From NCBI GenBank assembly GCA_016867975.1, contig VGIC01000019.1:1-40326 (forward strand): a DNA stretch of 40,326 nucleotides. The letters run 5' to 3'. The notes below the pieces were generated by a model. It had not been told where the DNA came from. It worked only from the letters and a program-made list of their open reading frames with translations, and ran no database searches. Positions 17,970 through 27,041 of the stretch are shown here, piece by piece. Each line of letters opens with the position of its first letter. Within the stretch, counting starts at the first letter, position 1. Made by a program: the position numbers and the translations under genes. Source of the DNA: Betaproteobacteria bacterium (GTDB taxonomy: Bacteria > Pseudomonadota > Gammaproteobacteria > Burkholderiales > Methylophilaceae).

Positions 17970-18455
17970 CTAAAATACTGGGCTTAAACGCGCCTTATCT
18001 ATGTTGCTGAGTGGCATTTTGTATATTGCGCCCTCAAACTCTAAAAGAAGATGCCCGTCCTCAACGCCCTTGATCACACCAAGGAACGTCTTGCGTGGTA
18101 ACGTTGTTTCAATTGCATTCGCACTTAAATCCTTCATCCCCACACGTAGCCTGATGGACGCACGCTCACCTATAAACCTCTGAAAATCAGCCTCTTTTTT
18201 CAGCACACGATCCATGCCAGGAGAAGACACCTCCAAGCGATCATAATCAATGTCATGCTCTACCGATAGCACATTCCCGAGCTGATTACTCACCAGCACA
18301 CAATCATCAATGTTGACGCTGTCCTTGGCATCAACGGGGTTCAATTTGTCAATAAACACTCGCAACAGCTTGCCGCGTTGAGAAATCTCAAGGTCAACCA
18401 GCTCAAAGCCCAATTGATTGACTGATTTTTCAACCAAAGTATGCAAATCCTGCAT
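17970..18455 (-). CDS. rimP: Ribosome maturation factor RimP
   Basis: The 161-residue protein assists 30S assembly. Its N-terminal half shows [31 protein letters not shown] and the [42 protein letters not shown] stretch, both diagnostic; the C-terminal half is the Sm-like domain. I start it at the ATG at 18455, which has GGGAG 7 bases upstream. A longer frame from 18536 would run through the promoter-proximal hairpin and adds unrelated residues. It is the first gene of the nusA-infB operon, whose promoter and leader hairpins lie within 100 bp upstream. Confidence 0.94.
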   Translation of the reverse strand: [161 protein letters not shown]

Positions 18456-18512
18456 GCGCTCACTCCCTACTCTTCTACTTTCATCACGCATTGCTATGCG
18501 TAAGTTCCAGAA

Positions 18513-18536
18513 ACAAAAAATGGGCTCAAGGCCCAT
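18513..18536 (-). terminator. Attenuator-like hairpin in the rimP-nusA leader
   Basis: On the minus strand ATGGGC pairs with GCCCAT around the loop CTTGA, followed by TTTTTTG. This fits a short intrinsic terminator placed only about 10 nt after the predicted transcript start and about 60 nt before rimP. A second small hairpin (ACGCAT-AGCA-ATGCGT) follows at about 18485-18500. A premature terminator here would let NusA levels feed back on its own operon; that is inference. Confidence 0.6.
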
Positions 18537-18551
18537 CAGAAAATCCTGCGC

Positions 18552-18580
18552 ATTATACCAATCAATTCAACGAATTGGAA
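18552..18580 (-). promoter_or_regulatory. Extended -10 promoter of the rimP-nusA-infB operon
   Basis: On the minus strand the hexamer TATAAT (18557-18552) is a perfect consensus -10 preceded by TGG (extended -10 element). The -35 region is poor (TTTCCA at about 18 bp spacing). Predicted transcript start is near 18545, placing the attenuator hairpin at the very 5' end of the RNA. Confidence 0.7.
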
Positions 18581-18709
18581 ATATTAATAAGAAAGCGAGT
18601 TGCCTCAAGATAAAAGTTACCGAAAGGAGCCGTGAAAAGGGATCGATCTAAGAAACTTTTGTGGTGGTTCTGTTAAGCTTATGCTTTTCTAATACTCTAA
18701 AGTTTCATC

Positions 18710-20374
18710 ATGGCTCAATATGTAATGTCAATGCTCCGTGTGAGCAAGATCGTTCCTCCTAAAAGACAAATCATTAAAGATATTTCATTATCGTTTTTTC
18801 CCGGAGCAAAGATCGGCCTATTAGGGTTGAACGGTGCCGGAAAATCGACTGTTTTACGCATCATGGCGGGGGTGGATAAGGAGTTTGAAGGCGAGGTGCA
18901 GTGGCAACCAGGGATTGCGATCGGCTATTTGTCACAAGAGCCACAACTGGATGCCAACAAAACGGTGCGTGAAGAGGTTGAAAGCGGCATGGGGGAGGTC
19001 ATGGAGGCACAGGCTAAGCTGGAAGCAGTATATGCCGCCTATGCTGAGCCAGATGCTGATTTTGACAAGTTGGCAGAGGAGCAAGCCAAGTGGGAAAACA
19101 TCATCGCTGCCAGTGGGGCGGATGTGACCACACAATTAGAAATTGCGGCGGATGCCCTGCGTCTACCGTCTTGGGATGCCAAAATCGGCCCCCTTTCAGG
19201 CGGCGAGAAGCGCCGCGTGGCTTTGTGTAAATTGCTGCTTTCCAAACCGGATATGCTGTTGTTAGATGAGCCAACCAACCATTTGGATGCTGAATCAGTC
19301 GAGTGGTTAGAGCAGTTTTTGGTGCGATTCCCTGGCACTGTAGTGGCGGTGACGCATGATCGTTACTTCCTTGATAACGCGGCGGAATGGATATTGGAGC
19401 TAGATCGTGGGCAAGGTATTCCATGGAAAGGCAATTATTCAAGCTGGCTGGAGCAGAAGGAGGAGCGGCTAAAACAGGAAGAATCTCAAGAATCAGCCCG
19501 CCGCAAAGCGCTGCATACCGAGCTCGAGTGGGTACGTCAGAACCCGAAAGCCCGTCAGGCCAAGAGCAAGGCACGTATTGCACGTTATGAAGAGTTGGCA
19601 AGTGCCGAATATCAAAAACGCAATGAAACGCAGGAGATCTTTATTCCTGCTGGTGAGCGCCTGGGCGACCAAGTCATCGAGTTTAACGGGGTGAGCAAAG
19701 CATTCAATGATCGATTGTTGATCGACAATTTGAGTTTCACCATTCCTGCGGGTGCGATTGTGGGCATTATCGGCCCTAATGGTGCAGGTAAATCTACCCT
19801 GTTCAGGATGATTACTGGCAAAGAGCAAGCAGATAGTGGTGAGGTGAACATTGGTCAAACCGTAAAACTCGCCTATGTGGATCAAAGCCGAGATGCGCTG
19901 AGCGCCGATAAAACTGTATTCGATGAGATTTCAGGCGGATCAGACATCTTGCAGGTTGGTCGTTATGAAACGCCATCACGCGCTTATATAGGCCGTTTTA
20001 ATTTCAAAGGTGCGGACCAGCAAAAAATTGTCGGCAATCTTTCTGGCGGTGAGCGCGGCCGTCTTCATCTCGCCAAAACGCTCATCTCTGGCGGCAATGT
20101 ATTGTTACTGGATGAACCGTCAAACGATCTGGATGTAGAAACATTGCGCGCGCTGGAAGATGCGTTACTTGAGTTCGCAGGTAGCGTATTGGTGATTTCT
20201 CACGATCGCTGGTTCTTGGATCGGATCGCCACCCATATATTAGCCGCCGAGGGCGAGTCGCAATGGACATTCTTTAACGGCAATTATCAGGAATATGAAG
20301 CGGATAAAAAGAAACGGTTGGGTGAGGAGGGTGCTAAGCCTAAACGTATCCGCTACAAACCTATCAGTAGATGA
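18710..20374 (+). CDS. ettA: ABC-F protein, energy-dependent translational throttle EttA
   Basis: The 554-residue soluble ABC-F ATPase is essentially the length of E. coli EttA (555) and should act at the ribosomal E site to couple translation to ATP/ADP ratio. Two nucleotide-binding domains each carry a Walker A (GLNGAGKS 39-46; GPNGAGKS near 354), a signature LSGGE (near 162 and 443) and a DEPTNHLD or DEPSNDLD Walker B. Between them lies the basic linker (about 250-300, KARQAKSKARIARYEEL). There is no transmembrane domain. The ATG at 18710 lacks a strong ribosome binding site. It is divergent from rimP and convergent with the SDR gene. Confidence 0.95.
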   Translation: MAQYVMSMLRVSKIVPPKRQIIKDISLSFFPGAKIGLLGLNGAGKSTVLRIMAGVDKEFEGEVQWQPGIAIGYLSQEPQLDANKTVREEVESGMGEVMEAQAKLEAVYAAYAEPDADFDKLAEEQAKWENIIAASGADVTTQLEIAADALRLPSWDAKIGPLSGGEKRRVALCKLLLSKPDMLLLDEPTNHLDAESVEWLEQFLVRFPGTVVAVTHDRYFLDNAAEWILELDRGQGIPWKGNYSSWLEQKEERLKQEESQESARRKALHTELEWVRQNPKARQAKSKARIARYEELASAEYQKRNETQEIFIPAGERLGDQVIEFNGVSKAFNDRLLIDNLSFTIPAGAIVGIIGPNGAGKSTLFRMITGKEQADSGEVNIGQTVKLAYVDQSRDALSADKTVFDEISGGSDILQVGRYETPSRAYIGRFNFKGADQQKIVGNLSGGERGRLHLAKTLISGGNVLLLDEPSNDLDVETLRALEDALLEFAGSVLVISHDRWFLDRIATHILAAEGESQWTFFNGNYQEYEADKKKRLGEEGAKPKRIRYKPISR

Positions 20375-20486
20375 TAAGCCGATTACGCGCCGTACTACCC
20401 GTACTGTTTTCAGCGGAATGTCTAGTATTCAGCTTATTTGAAGCATCTGAGAAATTTGAAAACTTGTCAAAATTTAGCCGATTTTA

Positions 20487-20566
20487 GTAGGGTAGGTTAG
20501 CGAAGCGTAACCCACGCGGTGTAAGGCAGTGCTTATTTCCGCGTGGGTAACAAGTTGCCACCCTAC
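20487..20566. repeat. Intergenic palindromic repeat, 80 bp
   Basis: The ends GTAGGGT and ACCCTAC are inverse, and an inner pair ACCCACGCGG / CCGCGTGGGT is a perfect 10-bp stem, separated by about 19 bases. GTAGGGT..GGTTAGCGAAGCGTAACCCACG is a type of repeat seen between genes in many proteobacteria. It lies in the 254-bp gap between the convergent ettA and SDR genes, where it could also serve as a terminator-like structure. Confidence 0.6.
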
Positions 20567-20628
20567 CTGGCTATGGTCACCTTTGCATGAGCGATTTTTT
20601 CCTTAAAATCGTGTCTGACCCTGAAATT

Positions 20629-21426
20629 CTATTCAACGCGGATGCGTGACTTATGCGGGGCATTTTTTGCCAGCAAGTCCCACAATACAGGCGGAATTAA
20701 GCGCATGAGTTTGGCAACCCAGCTCATTTGCCAAGGAATAATCACGAAGCGTCGTTTACGCTCAATGGCGTTCAAAAACTTTGTTGCGGCGATGTCAGCG
20801 TCCATCAAAAACGGCATTTTATAGCTGTTAATGTCTGTCATTGGCGTGCGAATGTAGCCTGGGGCAATAGTGGTCACCGCAATGTTGTGGTGTAGCATCT
20901 CGACCCGCAAGCTTTCTAGATAGGCGATTGTGGCGGCTTTTGATGCGCTATATGCGCCAGCCCCTGGTAGACCACGGATGCCCGCTACACTGGCGATGCC
21001 TACCAATTGTGCTATGTCGCCATTTTGAGTCGCTTGGCGCATGGCAGAAATAAACGGCTGAAATGTGTTCACCATACCAAGCACGTTAATGTCCATCACC
21101 GACTGAAAAGCGGTGGTATCTTCGGCGCATTCGGTGAGTGTGCCGCTGCTCACGCCGGCATTGGCAATCACGACATTGGGTGCGCCATGCTGTTGGATGA
21201 AATCGGTAGCAGCAGATGAAAGCGCTACGCTATCTCGTACATCTAGGGCATAAACGATGCACTTGATGTTGTAGCTCGTTTCTAATTGATGTTGTAACTT
21301 TTGTAAGTGCTCACTGCGTCTAGCAGCTAACCCTATTACTGCATTATTATCTTTATAGCGCTTAGCATATTCGTGCGCAAGTGCCTCACCTATGCCGCTA
21401 GAGGCGCCAGTAATAAAAACTTTCAT
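20629..21426 (-). CDS. Short-chain dehydrogenase/reductase
   Basis: This 265-residue classical SDR shows the NAD(P)-binding TGASSGIG at 6-13, NAG at 89-91, catalytic Ser146, and the YSASK motif with Tyr159 and Lys163. The C-terminus, after PGYIRTPMT, includes a hydrophobic stretch (LMRLIPPVLWDLLAKN) that could associate with the membrane. The substrate is unknown. It lies 46 bp downstream of dsbA on the same strand, so it likely shares the argS-SPOR-dsbA transcript. The ATG at 21426 follows a weak ribosome binding site. Confidence 0.88.
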   Translation of the reverse strand: MKVFITGASSGIGEALAHEYAKRYKDNNAVIGLAARRSEHLQKLQHQLETSYNIKCIVYALDVRDSVALSSAATDFIQQHGAPNVVIANAGVSSGTLTECAEDTTAFQSVMDINVLGMVNTFQPFISAMRQATQNGDIAQLVGIASVAGIRGLPGAGAYSASKAATIAYLESLRVEMLHHNIAVTTIAPGYIRTPMTDINSYKMPFLMDADIAATKFLNAIERKRRFVIIPWQMSWVAKLMRLIPPVLWDLLAKNAPHKSRIRVE

Positions 21427-21472
21427 AAAAAATCCTAGAGGGCTTCTAGGTTAAATCAGTGAGTGGGTTCGG

Positions 21473-22120
21473 TTACCTTTTTGTTGCAGCACCGGCTTTC
21501 ACCTTGTCAGCACGGATGTTTGTGATGATGTAGTCTGCAGTACTCAACGCGGTCTCGTTGTTACCAGCCATGGTGCTGGAGGTGATGTATTGACCATTGA
21601 TAATTAGGCTGGGTACGCCGGTTGCGCCAGAGGCGCGGAAAATATTAGCGGCCCGATTGAGGCTAGTGTTCATAGAGAATGAACCGAAAGCTTCTTCGAC
21701 TTTTTTTCTATCCAGACCACTTTGTTTGGTGACCCAGTCAATAGCTGCTTTTTCATTGGTTGGGTCTAGTGCTTTTTGTTTATGAATAGCGTCAAATAGC
21801 GGTGTGTGTAATTTCTCTAAGACGCCCAATGTTTCCATGGCGTAATAAGCTTTAGCCATAGGCGCCCATTTTGCGTGTGGTAGGCCGGGTACACGTTTAA
21901 AAGTCACATCTGCTGGTAATTTTTTAACCCATGCATTGAGGGGCTGTTCCATTTGATGACAATGACCGCAGCCATACCAAAATAACTCAATAACTTCGAT
22001 TTTATTGGGGGTGTCAGGGGCAATCGCTTGAGCCGTTTTATCAAATTCTTTGCCCATTTGTGGTTCAGCCATCACGTTGAACGAAACGAGCAACATTAAG
22101 GCGGCGAGTAATTTTTTCAT
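21473..22120 (-). CDS. dsbA: Periplasmic thiol:disulfide interchange protein DsbA
   Basis: The 215-residue exported oxidase introduces disulfides into periplasmic proteins and would be re-oxidised by DsbB. A signal peptide (about 1-18, ending NVMA) is followed by the thioredoxin fold with active site C51-G-H-C54 in FWYGCGHCHQMEQPL. The conserved cis-proline loop GVPSLIING lies near residues 166-174. It sits 123 bp after the SPOR gene and before the SDR gene on the minus strand. This neighbourhood (argS, SPOR protein, dsbA, SDR) is common in betaproteobacteria. Confidence 0.95.
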   Translation of the reverse strand: MKKLLAALMLLVSFNVMAEPQMGKEFDKTAQAIAPDTPNKIEVIELFWYGCGHCHQMEQPLNAWVKKLPADVTFKRVPGLPHAKWAPMAKAYYAMETLGVLEKLHTPLFDAIHKQKALDPTNEKAAIDWVTKQSGLDRKKVEEAFGSFSMNTSLNRAANIFRASGATGVPSLIINGQYITSSTMAGNNETALSTADYIITNIRADKVKAGAATKR

Positions 22121-22243
22121 TGACTTTGATCCTTTGTTCTAAATTTAATAAACTAACTTAACACTTGAGTTGAAACGTGCAACATATTCAAATCGCTGAC
22201 ATCCCTCTCTAAAATACTGCAAAGTAGACCGCATTCAAGCGGA

Positions 22244-22876
22244 TTAGTTTTGCTGTAGGTCTTTCACTAGATCTGCTTTAAAACCATTGTTGAGTAAATC
22301 GGCTTTTACTTTGCTGATTTGGTCAAAGTTTTTGAGCGGCCCCACTCGGACGCGATGCCAGATACCTTTATCAGAGTAGGGAGCGGTCTGCACAACGGCC
22401 TCAAATCCTTGTAAGGCTAAGTTAGCTTTGATGTTGTCGGCTTCTTCAGCAGTGCGGTATGCGCCTATTTGCAGATAGTAAATCGTGGCCTGATCTGCAG
22501 GAGTGGCGTTTTCCTTCAAGGTGTCATCTTTTGCATCTTGCTTAGGTGCACTTTCCGGCAGAATGTTATAAAAGTCAAAACGTGTGCCATCTTCCTTTGG
22601 TGGAGTGTTCTCGTTTTGCTGATTCTGGTCAGTTGTGGTGCCCGCTTCATCGGGTGCTTGTATCTGGTTTTTCTGATCTTCAATTATCTTTTCAGCGAGA
22701 GGTTTGCCGGGCTTGCTGATCAGGGTAAATGGGTTTTCACCCCCCTTGATGAATACTACCACGCTTAAAGAGGCGGCAACGCCCAGCAGAAATCCTACCA
22801 ATAGACCGGTTAAGAAAGGGCTACCCTTGTTTACTTTCTTAGGGCGTTCTGGGTTGGGTTTATAATCTTTACTCAT
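22244..22876 (-). CDS. SPOR-domain membrane protein (FtsN-like)
   Basis: The 210-residue protein has a short cytoplasmic N-terminus with basic residues, one transmembrane helix (about 20-45, FLTGLLVGFLLGVAASLSVVVFI), a Pro/Gln/Asp-rich periplasmic linker, and a C-terminal SPOR domain (about 130-205, YYLQIGAYRTAEEADNIKANLALQGFEA). SPOR domains bind denuded peptidoglycan at the division septum, so a role in division or septal wall processing is likely. The topology is that of FtsN, but sequence identity to FtsN cannot be asserted. It follows argS after 12 bp and is surely co-transcribed with it. Confidence 0.85.
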   Translation of the reverse strand: MSKDYKPNPERPKKVNKGSPFLTGLLVGFLLGVAASLSVVVFIKGGENPFTLISKPGKPLAEKIIEDQKNQIQAPDEAGTTTDQNQQNENTPPKEDGTRFDFYNILPESAPKQDAKDDTLKENATPADQATIYYLQIGAYRTAEEADNIKANLALQGFEAVVQTAPYSDKGIWHRVRVGPLKNFDQISKVKADLLNNGFKADLVKDLQQN

Positions 22877-22888
22877 GCGATTCCATCC

Positions 22889-24562
22889 TTACATTTTTTT
22901 AGGTGCGCTAACACCAAGCAGATCAAGCCCATTTTTGAGCACCTGTTGCGTGGCGCAGATGAGGCTTAGTCGCGCCATTTTGAGCTGTTCATCATCAATC
23001 AGAAATTTATATTCGTTGTAATAGCTATGTAAATCACTGGCCAGTTCTTTGAGATAGTTGGCAATGATATGGGGGGCAAGTTCGTGAGCTGCATTCGCGA
23101 CTACTTCCGGAAATTCGCTCAAGCGCTGCATCAACGCGGTCTCGTGCTGGTTGCCAAGCGGTGTTAAATCAACATGTGCTAATTTAGCCGGGTCGTCATT
23201 CCATTGACCAAGCACGCTGCAAATACGCGCATGGGCATATTGAATGTAATAGACGGGGTTGTCATTACTCTGACTACGCGCCAGATCGATGTCAAAAACC
23301 AATTGCGAATCGGCACGCCGTGCCGCTAAAAAGTAACGCGTAGCGTCACAGCCGACTTCTTCAATCAGGTCGCGCAACGTCACATAACTACCGGCACGTT
23401 TGGAAAGCTTTACCTCTTCGCCGCCGCGCATTACGGTCACCATCTGGTGAAGCACATAGTCTGGCCAGCCTTGGGGGATGCCAATATCCAAAGCCTGCAA
23501 CCCAGCCCTGACGCGGGTGATGGTGCTGTGGTGGTCTGCGCCCTGCTCGTTGATAACGCGCACGAAGCCCCGATTCCATTTCTCTGTATGGTAGGCAACG
23601 TCAGGGACGAAATAGGTATAGCCGCCATCCGTTTTTCGCATGACGCGGTCTTTGTCGTCACCAAAATCGGTGGTTTTGAGCCACAACGCATCGTCTTGTT
23701 CGTAGGTGTGCCCACTTTTAATCAAAGCCTGTACGGTTTTCTCTACTGTGCCGTTAGCGTATAGCGCACTCTCCAACGAGAATACATCAAATTGGATTTG
23801 AAAAGCCTTCAGATCCAGATCCTGTTCATGACGAAGATACGCGACACTGAAAGCGCGGATAGAGTTCAAGTCATTGATGTCGCCACTGGCAGTGACTTCA
23901 ATGTCATCTGCAACCACGGTATGTTTTGTGAGAAATGCAGCCGCAATATCGTTGATATATTCGCCACGGTAGCCGTCTTCAGGAAAATGCTCATGTTCGG
24001 TGGAAATGCCCTTGCAGCGAGCAAGCACTGAAACGGTGAGGTTGTCGATCTGTGCACCAGCATCGTTGTAATAGAATTCGCGCGTCACATCCCAGCCGTT
24101 GGCATCCAGTAAGCGTGCCAGGCAGTCACCCACTGCAGCCCCGCGCCCATGACCGACATGTAGCGGTCCTGTTGGGTTGGCAGAAACGAATTCTACTTGC
24201 ACCTTTTGTGTTTTGCCATTTGCATCATGTCCAGACTGATTGCAACCATACCGTTTGCCTGCCCTTAAGATGTCTTTGATGACGGCCTGTTTGGATTGGG
24301 TGTTGAGAAAAAAGTTGATAAAACCGGCGCCTGCAATTTCGGTTTTGGCAATGTAATCGCTGGTTGGCAGCGCATCAATGATTTGTGTAGCAAGCACGCG
24401 CGGATTTTGTTTTAATGGTTTTGCTAACACCATGGCGAGATTGCTTGCAAAATCGCCATGCTCAGCAGATTTTGGGCGTTCAAGTACGATATTCAGATTT
24501 GCAACATCGGGGGCGATAGTCTTTGCGGCAGTAGCTAATAATTCGGTAAGATGTGTTTTCAC
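22889..24562 (-). CDS. argS: Arginyl-tRNA synthetase
   Basis: This 557-residue class I synthetase charges tRNA-Arg. The HIGH-type motif is HVGH (135-138) within [19 protein letters not shown]. As usual for ArgRS, the KMSKS loop is degenerate ([14 protein letters not shown]). The N-terminal additional domain (1-105) and the C-terminal anticodon-binding helical domain with the family ending [10 protein letters not shown] are complete. The only plausible start is the GTG at 24562, with no recognisable ribosome binding site. It is divergent from priA, whose start is 71 bp away, and leads the argS-SPOR-dsbA-SDR unit. Confidence 0.97.
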   Translation of the reverse strand: MKTHLTELLATAAKTIAPDVANLNIVLERPKSAEHGDFASNLAMVLAKPLKQNPRVLATQIIDALPTSDYIAKTEIAGAGFINFFLNTQSKQAVIKDILRAGKRYGCNQSGHDANGKTQKVQVEFVSANPTGPLHVGHGRGAAVGDCLARLLDANGWDVTREFYYNDAGAQIDNLTVSVLARCKGISTEHEHFPEDGYRGEYINDIAAAFLTKHTVVADDIEVTASGDINDLNSIRAFSVAYLRHEQDLDLKAFQIQFDVFSLESALYANGTVEKTVQALIKSGHTYEQDDALWLKTTDFGDDKDRVMRKTDGGYTYFVPDVAYHTEKWNRGFVRVINEQGADHHSTITRVRAGLQALDIGIPQGWPDYVLHQMVTVMRGGEEVKLSKRAGSYVTLRDLIEEVGCDATRYFLAARRADSQLVFDIDLARSQSNDNPVYYIQYAHARICSVLGQWNDDPAKLAHVDLTPLGNQHETALMQRLSEFPEVVANAAHELAPHIIANYLKELASDLHSYYNEYKFLIDDEQLKMARLSLICATQQVLKNGLDLLGVSAPKKM

Positions 24563-24633
24563 AATAATTGCATAAAATGCTAAAACACGTATTTTAACCT
24601 ACTGCTGTCATTTTTACTTAAAGTCCTGTTCCA

Positions 24634-26865
24634 TTGACCCAAACCATTTTAAAAGTTGCACTCGATGTTCCGTTAGACCGTTTCTTTGATTATGCAAGCA
24701 ACGGAGAGTTGGTGTGTGTTGGTCAACGGGTGCTAGTTCCTTTCGGTAAGCGCCAACAGGTTGGCATTGTCATGGAAATAGCCAAGACCAGTGATATTGC
24801 GATAGAAAAACTCAAACCGATTATTCGGGCATTCGTGGAAGAGGCGCCACTAGATGCTGAACTGCTCAATCTGGTGAGATTTTGCGCGAACTACTATCAT
24901 CACCCTTTTGGTCAAGCATTGCTATCTAGTTTGCCGACCCGTCTGCGTCAGATAGCCCCGGCTGTTTCGCGAAAACAGTATCTCTATAGTCTCACCGACC
25001 TAGGAAGCAAGGTCGATTTAACGCAGTGGTCCAAACGACAGAAGGTGCTTAGTCGAGTATGGACCGCGCTACAGTCAGCCACACATCTCACCGAAACGGA
25101 ATTGGGCACAATCTCATCCAGCGCAAGAAAAGCGGCCAAACAACTGGTCGATCTTGGGTATGCGCGCAGTGAGCAGGTAATGGCGCAGCAACGCGTGCCG
25201 ATGATGCCAGTGGTTGCCGAACCGCAATTGAATGATGAGCAGTCGCATGCAGTCAGCACCATCGTGCAGGTGTTACACGAGTTCAAGCCATGGTTACTTT
25301 ATGGGGTGACAGGGAGTGGCAAGACCGAAGTCTATATCCGCTTGATGCAACAGGTGCTTCAGCAACAGAGTGCGCAAGTGTTGGTGCTCGTTCCAGAAAT
25401 CAACCTAACGCCACAACTGGAGGCACGTTTTAGAAGTCGACTACCTCAGTATGTATTGGTTAGTTTGCATAGCGGTCTAAGTGATAGTGAACGCTTACAT
25501 CATTGGCAGCTGGCGCAGTCTGGAGCGGCGCAGATTGTCATTGGCACCCGGCTTGCAATTTTTACACCGCTACCCGATTTAAAGCTGATGATTATTGACG
25601 AAGAGCATGACAGCTCATACAAGCAGCAGGATAGTATGCGTTACCATGCGCGCGATGTGGCAATGGTGCGGGCAAAACGGTTAAATATTCCCGTTGTGCT
25701 GGGTTCGGCAACACCCGCACTTGAAAGCTGGTATAACGCAACTGGTACCTCTGCGCGCGCGAACGGTACCGCCCAAGCCAATAGGTACGGCTTGCTTGCT
25801 TTAAAACAGCGTGCGGTTAGTGCTGCACAGCTACCGCAGATTGATTGCATTGATACAAGCAAAGTGCATTTGCAACATGGCCTAACGCCTCAGCTTATTG
25901 CGGCTTTGCGAGCCAGGTTGGAGCGTAAAGAGCAGTCTCTGCTTTTTATCAATCGCCGTGGTTACTCGCCAGTGCTGTTGTGTTCAGCCTGTCACTGGAT
26001 AGCGCCTTGCACACGTTGCAGTAGCAGGCTGGTGGTGCATTTAGGGCAACGAAAACTGCGCTGTCACCACTGTGGGCATGAGCAACGCATTCCCCATCAG
26101 TGCCCGAGTTGCGGTAATGCAGACCTGCATCCTACTGGACATGGCACACAGCGATTAGAGCAGACGCTGGCACAATTACTGCCTGATGCGCGTATTGCCA
26201 GAGTGGATAGAGATAGCATCAGTCGCAAACAAGCCTTGGTTGAAATTCTGGATAAAGTGCATCAGCAGGAGATTGATATTCTAGTCGGCACGCAGATGCT
26301 GGCCAAGGGGCATGACTTTCCCAATCTCACGCTGGTCGGCGTGATTGATACTGACAGCGCATTGCATAGTCCGGATTTCAGAGCAAGTGAACGCTTGTTT
26401 GCCCAATTAATGCAAGTGGCAGGCCGCGCTGGCCGTGCCGATAAGCCAGGACGGGTGATTATTCAGACGGCATTTCCAGAGCATGATTTATTTCATGCCT
26501 TACGACAACATGACTATGCAAGTTATGCCAATGCGTTGCTACAGGAGCGCGAGGTAGTTCAGTTTCCCCCCTATGTGTTTACGGCGCTCATACGGGCGGA
26601 GGCCCACGAATATGCGTTGGTGCAACAATTTCTGCAGTATGCGTACCAGCAGGCGCGCAGCTTGGGCGAGACGGTGATAGTGTATGATCCGGTGCGTCCG
26701 CACATGGAGCGATTAAAGGGAATGGAGCGAGGATATATTGCGCTGCAATCATCCCAGCGCCCTGCTCTGCAAAGATTGCTCATGTTCCTTGTGAGCCAGT
26801 TAAGGGCGCATAAGCTTTCAGCTAAAGTGAGATGGGCGGTCGATGTCAACCCGCTAGAGTTCTAA
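24634..26865 (+). CDS. priA: Primosomal protein N' (replication restart helicase PriA)
   Basis: The 743-residue superfamily 2 helicase reloads the replisome at collapsed forks. The N-terminal DNA-binding domain (1-200) precedes the helicase core with Walker A GVTGSGKT (224-231) and DEEH box (322-325). A zinc-binding insert follows (CSACHWIAPCTRCSSR and CHHCGHEQRIPHQCPSCG, eight cysteines in CxxC pairs), then the C-terminal helicase lobe with QVAGRAGR. E. coli PriA has 732 residues. The start is a TTG at 24634, the only possible start after an in-frame stop at 24619-24621 and needed to keep the N-terminal fold. No clear ribosome binding site is seen. Confidence 0.96.
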   Translation: MTQTILKVALDVPLDRFFDYASNGELVCVGQRVLVPFGKRQQVGIVMEIAKTSDIAIEKLKPIIRAFVEEAPLDAELLNLVRFCANYYHHPFGQALLSSLPTRLRQIAPAVSRKQYLYSLTDLGSKVDLTQWSKRQKVLSRVWTALQSATHLTETELGTISSSARKAAKQLVDLGYARSEQVMAQQRVPMMPVVAEPQLNDEQSHAVSTIVQVLHEFKPWLLYGVTGSGKTEVYIRLMQQVLQQQSAQVLVLVPEINLTPQLEARFRSRLPQYVLVSLHSGLSDSERLHHWQLAQSGAAQIVIGTRLAIFTPLPDLKLMIIDEEHDSSYKQQDSMRYHARDVAMVRAKRLNIPVVLGSATPALESWYNATGTSARANGTAQANRYGLLALKQRAVSAAQLPQIDCIDTSKVHLQHGLTPQLIAALRARLERKEQSLLFINRRGYSPVLLCSACHWIAPCTRCSSRLVVHLGQRKLRCHHCGHEQRIPHQCPSCGNADLHPTGHGTQRLEQTLAQLLPDARIARVDRDSISRKQALVEILDKVHQQEIDILVGTQMLAKGHDFPNLTLVGVIDTDSALHSPDFRASERLFAQLMQVAGRAGRADKPGRVIIQTAFPEHDLFHALRQHDYASYANALLQEREVVQFPPYVFTALIRAEAHEYALVQQFLQYAYQQARSLGETVIVYDPVRPHMERLKGMERGYIALQSSQRPALQRLLMFLVSQLRAHKLSAKVRWAVDVNPLEF

Positions 26866-26888
26866 GCACTCGTTTAGAGTGTGTGCAA

Positions 26889-26917
26889 TTGGTGGCAAGG
26901 GTGACCTAAAATACAGT
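26889..26917 (+). promoter_or_regulatory. Probable promoter of the tRNA-Gly gene
   Basis: TTGGTG (26889-26894) and TACAGT (26912-26917) are separated by 17 bp. The predicted start near 26925 is about 8 bases before the mature tRNA. The thiD-thiE-hemL genes downstream may also be read from here. Confidence 0.5.
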
Positions 26918-26932
26918 AAAATGTCAGTTTTC

Positions 26933-27006
26933 GCGGGTGTAGTTCAATGGTAGAACGCCAGCTTCCCAAGCTTGATACGCGGGTTCGATTCCCGTCACCC
27001 GCTCCA
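26933..27006 (+). tRNA. tRNA-Gly (anticodon CCC)
   Basis: The 74-nt cloverleaf has a 7-bp acceptor stem GCGGGTG/CACCCGC, D-arm GTTC/GAAC, anticodon loop TTCCCAA (CCC at 26965-26967), T-arm with GGTTCGATTCC, discriminator T and an encoded CCA (27004-27006). It reads GGG codons. The anticodon stem CCAGC/GCTTG contains one C-U mismatch at the second pair. It lies 35 bp before thiD. Confidence 0.95.
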
Positions 27007-27041
27007 GTGACCTGATTAAATTAATCAAACGGTAGAGACCC

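Noticed and set aside
18456-18536. 27-codon N-terminal extension of RimP
   Set aside because: It runs through the leader hairpin and has no family similarity; the ATG at 18455 has GGGAG upstream.
27007-27041. TPP riboswitch before thiD
   Set aside because: Only 35 bp separate the tRNA from thiD and the riboswitch core sequence is absent.
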